Assembly (NCBI GenBank): GCA_015680685.1
Contig: MNCI01020127.1
Coordinates: 907,347 to 971,346, forward strand
Direction: 5' to 3'
Source of the DNA: Gnetum montanum
Taxonomy: Eukaryota; Streptophyta; Gnetopsida; Gnetales; Gnetaceae
Length of the DNA: 64,000 nucleotides
Part shown: positions 58,421 through 64,000 of the stretch, one piece after another
How the letters are laid out: every line of letters begins with the position of its first letter
Numbering within the stretch: position 1 is the first letter of the stretch
Notes under the pieces: model-generated
Databases searched by the model: none
Told to the model about the DNA's origin: nothing
What the model saw: the letters and a program-made list of their open reading frames with translations, nothing else
Translations under genes and position numbers: made by a program

Positions 58421-58529
58421 GTATGGGTGATTTTGTTGATTGGTATGAGCATGATGCTAATTTTGGGCAAGTTTGGAGGAACCTCAAAGAGCCATTGTTG
58501 AGTAGGATAGACCAATGGAGAAACTATCA

Positions 58530-59450
58530 TATTCAAGATGAACTATTATTTAACAATGAAAAGGTTTGTATTTCTAATTGTCATTTTAGGAAAAAGATTT
58601 TGTTTAAAAAGCATTGTAGTGGTATGGCAAGTCACATGAGCAGGGATAAACATTGGAACTTGTGGATAGACACTATTTTTGGCTTGGTATGATAACTAAA
58701 GTTTTAAAATTTGTGAAGGAGTGTTTGAATTGTCAAAAATTCAAAGGAGGTAAAGGAGTGGATGGATATTATATGCCTTTATCAATTCCCAAGGGTCCAT
58801 GGATTTTGTGAGTATTGATCCAAAATACAAAAGTGGAAATGATGTAATTTTTGTTATTGTGGACAAGTTTTCCAAGATGACACACTTCATTCTCTGTAAG
58901 AAGATAGATGAGTGATGCTTCTCATGTTGCAAATTTATTTTTCTAGCATGTTGTGAAGTTCATGGAATTCCTTTGAATATTGTTGGTGATAGAGACTCCA
59001 AATTCACTAGTCACTTTTGGAGGCTCATTTGAAAAATCTTAGGGATAAAGTTAAATTTTTCTAGTTCATATTATCCAAATTCTAATGGCTAAACGGAGGT
59101 GGTGAATAAATCCTTGCTAAACATTTTGACATGTTTATGTGATGAACAACCAAATAAGTAGAAAAACTTGTTGTGTCATTCTAAGTTTTCATATAATAAT
59201 GCTTTTCATGTGGCTATTGGTAAAAGTCCATTTGAGGTGAACTATGTGTTTTGTCCTAAGATGGTGGACACTTTAAAGAGCTTTGATGGTGAAGCTTAAC
59301 TTAGTGTTGATTTTGTGTAAAAGATGAGGGATCTCCATGCACAAGTTAACTCAAATATTGAGAAAGAGGCTGAAGAGAGAGTCTTCAAAATGCATGAGGA
59401 CAAATAGAATCCAAATTTTGTTGTTGATAACTTGGTTTGGGTGCATGTGA
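58530..59450 (+). pseudogene. integrase domain of element F
   Basis: A zinc-finger region with CLNCQKFKGG (about 58720-58750), the core with VIVDKFSKMTHFI (about 58855-58890) and DRDSKFTSHFW (about 58988-59020), and the segment SSYYPNSNG (about 59068-59095) are visible with stops between them. Downstream the tail leads into the chromodomain. Confidence 0.8.
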
Positions 59451-59699
59451 AGAAGAAATAGTTGAGGGGTATCAACTTCTTAAAATTGAAAGCCAAGAAG
59501 ATGGAGCCTTTCAGAATTAAGGCCAAGATTAATGATAATGCTTTTGATATCAATTTACTAAACAATGTTGGTGTGTCTTTTATGTTTAATGTTTCAAATC
59601 TTGTGCACTATCATGGACCAGTTAATGAGGAGACCATACAATGTAGCATCAATAATTTGAAGGAGGCTATTGATTAGTCCAAGCCTTCAATGGAGAAGA

Positions 59700-59825
59700 A
59701 GGTAATTATACTCAAGAAAAGGGAAGCTTCCAACACTTGAGGAGTTAAGAGGCATAAGTACTTAGTCCATTGGAAGGATGAATCCATGGATGATGCTATA
59801 TGAATCCATGAGACTAAACTTTAAA
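59700..59825 (+). pseudogene. chromodomain of element F
   Basis: The frame reads ILKKREASNT, stop, GVKRHKYLVHWKDESMDDAI, then stop, IHETKL. The YLVHWK...DDA.W-like core and terminal ET.L fit the chromodomain at the end of chromovirus integrases, which is thought to guide insertion to particular chromatin. It has two stops. Confidence 0.75.
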
Positions 59826-59895
59826 AGTGGGGGATCACTTCAACCCCTTTTTCTTTGTTCACATACATTCATTTTTTAAAGGGTGGGAGAGCTAG

Positions 59896-60634
59896 TGTAG
59901 GAACACCTCTTTCAATCCCCTTGTTATTCCCTCTGTGTGTGTTTTTCAGATTTCAAGCTCTATGAAGACATCTTAGGAGTCAAGGAGGCTTCTTGTCTGG
60001 GAGTTGAGACTTCATAGGAAACATCTCAAATATGTAGAAGACATCTTTGCAAGAGACATCTCTTACTAAGAGAAGATGTCTCTCCAGAGAGATGTCTCAC
60101 AAATAGAGAAAACATCTCATGGGAAGACATCTCTACCAAGAGAAGACGTCTCACCCATGAAGGAAACATCTTTGAGAGACATTTCTCCTGAAAGTTAGTT
60201 TTTCAAAGGAGATGACCTGAGAAGGCTAAAGATGATTCATACAATCAGGAAAACTTCCAAAATTAACCATTCCAAATTGGGAAACAGCCAAAAGAAGGTG
60301 GAAAAAGATAGAAACAACATGGGAACTCCAAGTTGAGCTTATGGAATGTTTTCTTAGGTTTTTGTCTTGTTTTCTTAATAAATATATTGGTGCTTCATGC
60401 TTGTACCATGAAGATACAAAGAGGAGATGTCATGTAAGTTCTTGTGTTGAACTTGAGCAAGAGAAAAAGAAAACACATTGAGTGAGTGCATAGAGGTTAC
60501 TACTCCAAGGTCAATTGTGGTGTGTGTTGGCCTATGTGTTCTAGTCTTGCTTGTACATTGAAATTTCAATTCCAAGCTGTGGAAGAGATTCTTCATCAAT
60601 TATGTCTTGCATTGAGAACAACCATTATGTCTTG
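59896..60634 (+). repeat. 3' LTR of element F, 3'-truncated
   Basis: Starts TGTAGGAACACC after the purine-rich AAAGGGTGGGAGAG. It follows the 5' LTR until ATTGAGAACAACCATT at about 60634, where a second partial copy of TATGTCTTGCATTGA begins and similarity then ends. About 180 bases of LTR are missing, so no target-site duplication can be read. Confidence 0.8.
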
Positions 60635-60706
60635 CATTGAAAACTTAATAAAACAACTAATACACATCATTCCAATTTATAAGTCCATTTGTAGGTTATA
60701 AATGAT

Positions 60707-61496
60707 TGATGAACGTAGATGTTCTACAGTTGTGTCAATATATCAGTGTCAATGTAGTTCCTGCTTCATCAATGCACTAGCATTAACACAAGCACAATAA
60801 ATGCCTATATAAGTGCATGCATCCACCACATTTATGGCACCATTCAATCATTCCCTTAGCTAGACTCTTTCAGTTTCATTCTATAAAAATTAGAACTTTC
60901 CTATTGAGTGCTCACAATATAGATTTGTGTATTATATAGAGTTTTATTTGAGTGCTTAATCTACCTAGATACACTTGCATGATGAAAATAAAATTAAGAT
61001 CTCTTCTATTCAGTGCAACACTTGGCTCAGCATTTTAATCTTTTGCTTTTCAATTTACTTTAAATGTTCTTTTACTTTTCATGCACTTAGTTAAATGTTT
61101 ACCGTCATTGCACTTAAAGTAATTTATATGAGTACAAGCAACTTCACGCATGAACATATTAACATTTGGTAATCCTTGCAATGGACAATTAGTATGCTAC
61201 CGAGTAACCCAACAATGTTAATACATGTTCAAGATATGTACAAGAAGTTGGGAACGAATGCTCTACACCTAGGCTAGATTAGATTCACTTCCTTTACTTA
61301 GATTAATTAGATTAATATTTTTATATTTTTATACTTTTAATATTTTAATAATAAACTTCCATCATGTGCCTCAATCACACTTAACCATACAACTTAAGCC
61401 CACACAAGTGTGACTAGGAAGACAACAATCAACAACCAAATCATGCATGAACACTTGTGACTCATATGGTTGGACGTAGGGGTACATCACTTATCA
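60707..61496 (+). mobile_element. solo-LTR-like copy J, + strand
   Basis: About 790 bp with the same layout as the other LTRs: TGATGA start, TATA-like CCTATATAAG at about 60810, GCAACACTTGGCTCAG segment, hairpin with TCACACTT (61375-61382) and AAGTGTGA (61406-61413), TATGGTT at 61465-61471, and TTATCA at 61491-61496 in place of TCATCA. No matching target-site duplication is found, so the left boundary is tentative. Confidence 0.7.
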
Positions 61497-62498
61497 ACAT
61501 GAATAAAAAAATCTATAGAAAATGCTAAATCAAACATCAATTTATTTTTAAGTTTTGTGAGTAGACAATTGAACACATAGGAGCAATACCATGGTGTAAA
61601 GAAATCCTAGAAGAATGGTGGATAAGGGAAAACCTAACCTCTTTCAAGTAACTCCTCAAGGCCTAAAAATCTTATGATGTGAGAAAAAAACATTAACTAA
61701 AAATGCAAAAGCAACATTATTATCATTTCTCTTTTAAAATTTAAGGCCTTGAACTTCTTCAACACTATTTTTATAGGCTAGAGAATTTGCAAGATCAATA
61801 CGCACCCTTATTTAAATTTTATACTCAAAATTTAATTGTCATGGTGAAGGCAAATCAACCTTGTTTGCACAGATTTCGCTTTAATGTATCTTCACCGTAA
61901 GTGATCACTCATTTGAAATCTATTTTACCTACACATTGGTAGCTTTCAGCTACTATAATTTAAACTAAATGCTTAACCGCGTTTAAACATAAAGCAACAA
62001 ATCATTTTGAAGCTGTACATGCGAACCTAACTTTATCATGGCAAAAAATAAAAACAAAACGTTTATGATACAATCTTTTTTTACCTTTATCACAAACACA
62101 CAAGTGAAAGGAACAACTATTTCTATTACATGGCTATCATGTACCATGTCAAAAATCAACACAATGGTGAAATTAAAATTGTCGTGATTGCTTGAGCCAT
62201 GTAATAGATCACATCCATCTTGTTCATTTATATACAACAAATGTGTAACGAAATCACAAATGGCTTATAAAACTAGAACACACTGGCTAGGCATCAGAAA
62301 AAGGGATCATATTATATTTGCTAGATATTTATGATACAGTGCTTGGAAGACTTCTCAAAGTAAATGAAAAAAACAAAGTGAAACTGGAGTTGTTTCAAGG
62401 AAGCAGGTGCCCATTTTATAAAAGGATGGTGACGTTAAACACATGCTCCATATTCACATCAAAAATGCATTTACATTCCTCTATATAAAATACAACGG
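61497..62498. other. intergenic region, 3' flank of LCB1
   Basis: AT-rich, no recognisable repeat or gene. The right part must hold the 3' UTR of the LCB1 gene. The open frame at 61983-62240 on the minus strand is short and has no recognisable family. Confidence 0.5.
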
Positions 62499-63981
62499 TC
62501 ACGGAAGCACAATCTGAGCTGCCTTCTTCAATGACTGAATAACCTCTACTAAGTCAGATTTGGCATGGCCAGCAGAAACATAGAGCCTAATCCCAGCAGG
62601 AAGTTTACACGCATCAAGTGGAGATCGTTTTGACACAGCTATCAGCACACCATCTTGTAGCATCTGCAAAAACAAAGCTTGCAGAGTAGCTTGATTTAAG
62701 AAAGTAAAATTTAATATTTAAAATAGCAGTTACCAGGTAAAGATATGCACATACCTGATCTGCAAGTCTCTGCAGTATTATCATATCATCCTTAAAAAAG
62801 CCTGAAGACTGATCTAGCTGAAGAAAGATCAGTGGTGATAAAGCATCGCTTACAACCTTGAGACCCCGTACTTCAGAAATTCCTAAAATTCCATGTAACC
62901 AATTTAGAGGTAAAACAACAAAAACCATAATGAACTCCTACAAGCGTAAGCAAAGGGACTACTTACTTCGCTAGCATGCTAAATTCCTACAGATCTCACA
63001 GTGTAACTTTAATATTCAATTTAGTAAGTATATCACGAAACTCCAAACGTAAGTCCTTTCCCATATTATAACATTTCAATCCCTTGATAGGACACAGCCT
63101 TTGAGAGGACTGCATAAGGGACTTTCAAAAGATTTTTGCGGTGGTTGAACACTCATTTTCCCTACTTCCAAAAATTACCTGACAAACTATGGCGGGCTCA
63201 TTTTTCCGTGACTGTAGATCCTGAGAAAAGTAATGAATCCCATCCAATATTGATACTTCTGACATCAAGAAAACCAGAGTGCTGTTTTTTCATATATATG
63301 GTAGGACAGGAATAAATTTTCCAAATGCCTAAAAATTTAAGGTTATTATTTTTATTTTTTTGGCTTATTTCCCTTTACTGCAATAATTCAACAGATTTTG
63401 TTCTAAAAACTCTAATCACGTCGTCAGATGAATGCTTGGGGTTTCCAAAAAAACAAGAGTAGGAAATGTGAAATGAAAGAGCTATTAAAATTAATATATT
63501 AAAACGATGTTTAATGAATAACACATATAACACAATAATTAATGACAATATCACCAGTGTAACCTTTTTAACAATCATTCACGATCCGCCAGAATAATAA
63601 ATAAATACAAGAAGAAGACTCTGTGCTCTCTGAAAGAGCAATAGATCTGATAGTTTCCATTTGTCAAATAAATAAAAAGCTACTGTAACAACTGTAAAAA
63701 AAAAAGAAGAGGAAAGGAAATCAACATCTATAAAAGAAAGCCAGAAAAGATCTCAAAAATATAGATCAACGAAGGTGAATAAAAAACGACTTGTTTGGAT
63801 TTCACTTGAAAAATCAAATTGCACAATTAAAAAACTAACCTCCCAAAAGATATGCAATATTTTCGTGTAATTTTCTAAGAATATCTGGGCTTTCTTCAAG
63901 GATGTCGATTGCAGAAATGGCAGCAGTTGCTGAGTATGGTGGCAATGAAGCAGAGAAGCAATAACCTTGACCACTTAGACG
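62499..63981 (-). CDS. LCB1: serine palmitoyltransferase subunit LCB1, C-terminal exons (partial)
   Basis: Three exons on the minus strand: 63981-63840, 62882-62755 and 62663-62499 (stop). The phases fit. The first visible exon reads [20 protein letters not shown] and ends LLGG. The second reads [20 protein letters not shown] and ends LADQ. The third has [20 protein letters not shown] and [10 protein letters not shown] and ends IVLP. These are the closing segments of the aminotransferase-fold LCB1 subunit, including the (F)SASLPPY motif. LCB1 pairs with LCB2 in the ER membrane; the dimer condenses serine with palmitoyl-CoA in the first step of sphingolipid synthesis, and LCB1 lacks the PLP lysine. 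The upstream exons lie beyond the window's right edge. The frame is intact. The 957-base intron (62883-63839) has no repeat I recognise. Confidence 0.93.
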
Positions 63982-64000
63982 CTGAAATACAGAAACCAAA

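Larger units (their letters stand above)
42306..60634 (+). mobile_element. LTR element F, chromodomain gypsy (chromovirus), + strand, split by later insertions
   Basis: The 5' LTR at 42306 and the matching 3' LTR at 59896 both start TGTAG-G-ACACC. Between them the order is: primer site of the initiator-Met type (43227), gag with a zinc knuckle (43287-44555), protease (54751-54836 and 55702-56097), reverse transcriptase (about 57060-57830), RNase H (about 57950-58400), integrase (about 58530-59450) and a chromodomain (about 59700-59825). Insertions G, H and I interrupt it. It is the oldest element of its block. All frames are broken. Confidence 0.9.

Noticed and set aside
60702-61501. Target-site duplication for LTR-like copy J
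   Set aside because: ATGAT on the left and ACATG on the right do not match, and shifting the left boundary did not produce a match.

Overview
This is about 64 kb of AT-rich nuclear DNA from a plant, most likely a flowering plant. The evidence is two intron-bearing host genes with plant-like protein sequence, embedded in LTR retrotransposons of plant Ty3/gypsy lineages plus L1-type and RTE-type LINE remnants. There is no sign of bacterial organisation. The species cannot be named from the sequence alone.

Host genes. Both are on the minus strand. One is a complete nine-exon Peter Pan/SSF1-like Brix-domain ribosome-biogenesis factor (36107-40567); its exon phases close into a 498-residue reading frame. 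The other is the last three exons of serine palmitoyltransferase subunit LCB1 (62499-63981), which runs off the right edge. Neither has any evident functional link to the surrounding repeats.

Layout. 191-6356: gag-only LTR element A (+), with a 902-base assembly gap. 6433-21257: gag-only element B (+), which contains the complete gag-only element C (10560-17659, -) and, in its 3' LTR, a solo LTR (19778-20641, -). 21614-22486: solo LTR (+). 22560-23075: about 191-bp tandem repeat. 23234-29385: gag-only element E (-). 29651-31755: unclassified repeat with a diverged CGTGA-rich tandem array. 31760-35265: 5'-truncated L1-type LINE (-). 36107-40567: Peter Pan-like gene. 41285-41790: RTE-type LINE tail (-). 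42306-60634: an old chromodomain-bearing gypsy element F (+), split by a gag+pol Athila-like element G (44556-54750, +) and two solo LTRs (54837-55701, - and 56098-56959, +). 60707-61496: another solo-LTR-like copy (+). 62499 to the end: LCB1. Most insertions are bounded by TGATGA...TCATCA ends and 5-bp target-site duplications read directly from the sequence.

How the parts relate. A, B, C and E carry the same gag type as G, the same tRNA-Asp-type primer site (deleted in B), the same 3' noncoding blocks and the same pre-polypurine motif, but have no pol. They look like a gag-only, trans-mobilised family, with G or a relative as the pol donor. The most interesting signal is a conserved RNA-like structure near the 3' end of every LTR of this superfamily. 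It is a hairpin whose two arms change together between families, and its loop (AACCATA) is complementary to a conserved TATGGTT close to the primer-binding site. The U3 regions also carry arrays of short palindromes just upstream of the TATA box. All retrotransposon reading frames seen here are broken by stops or frameshifts.
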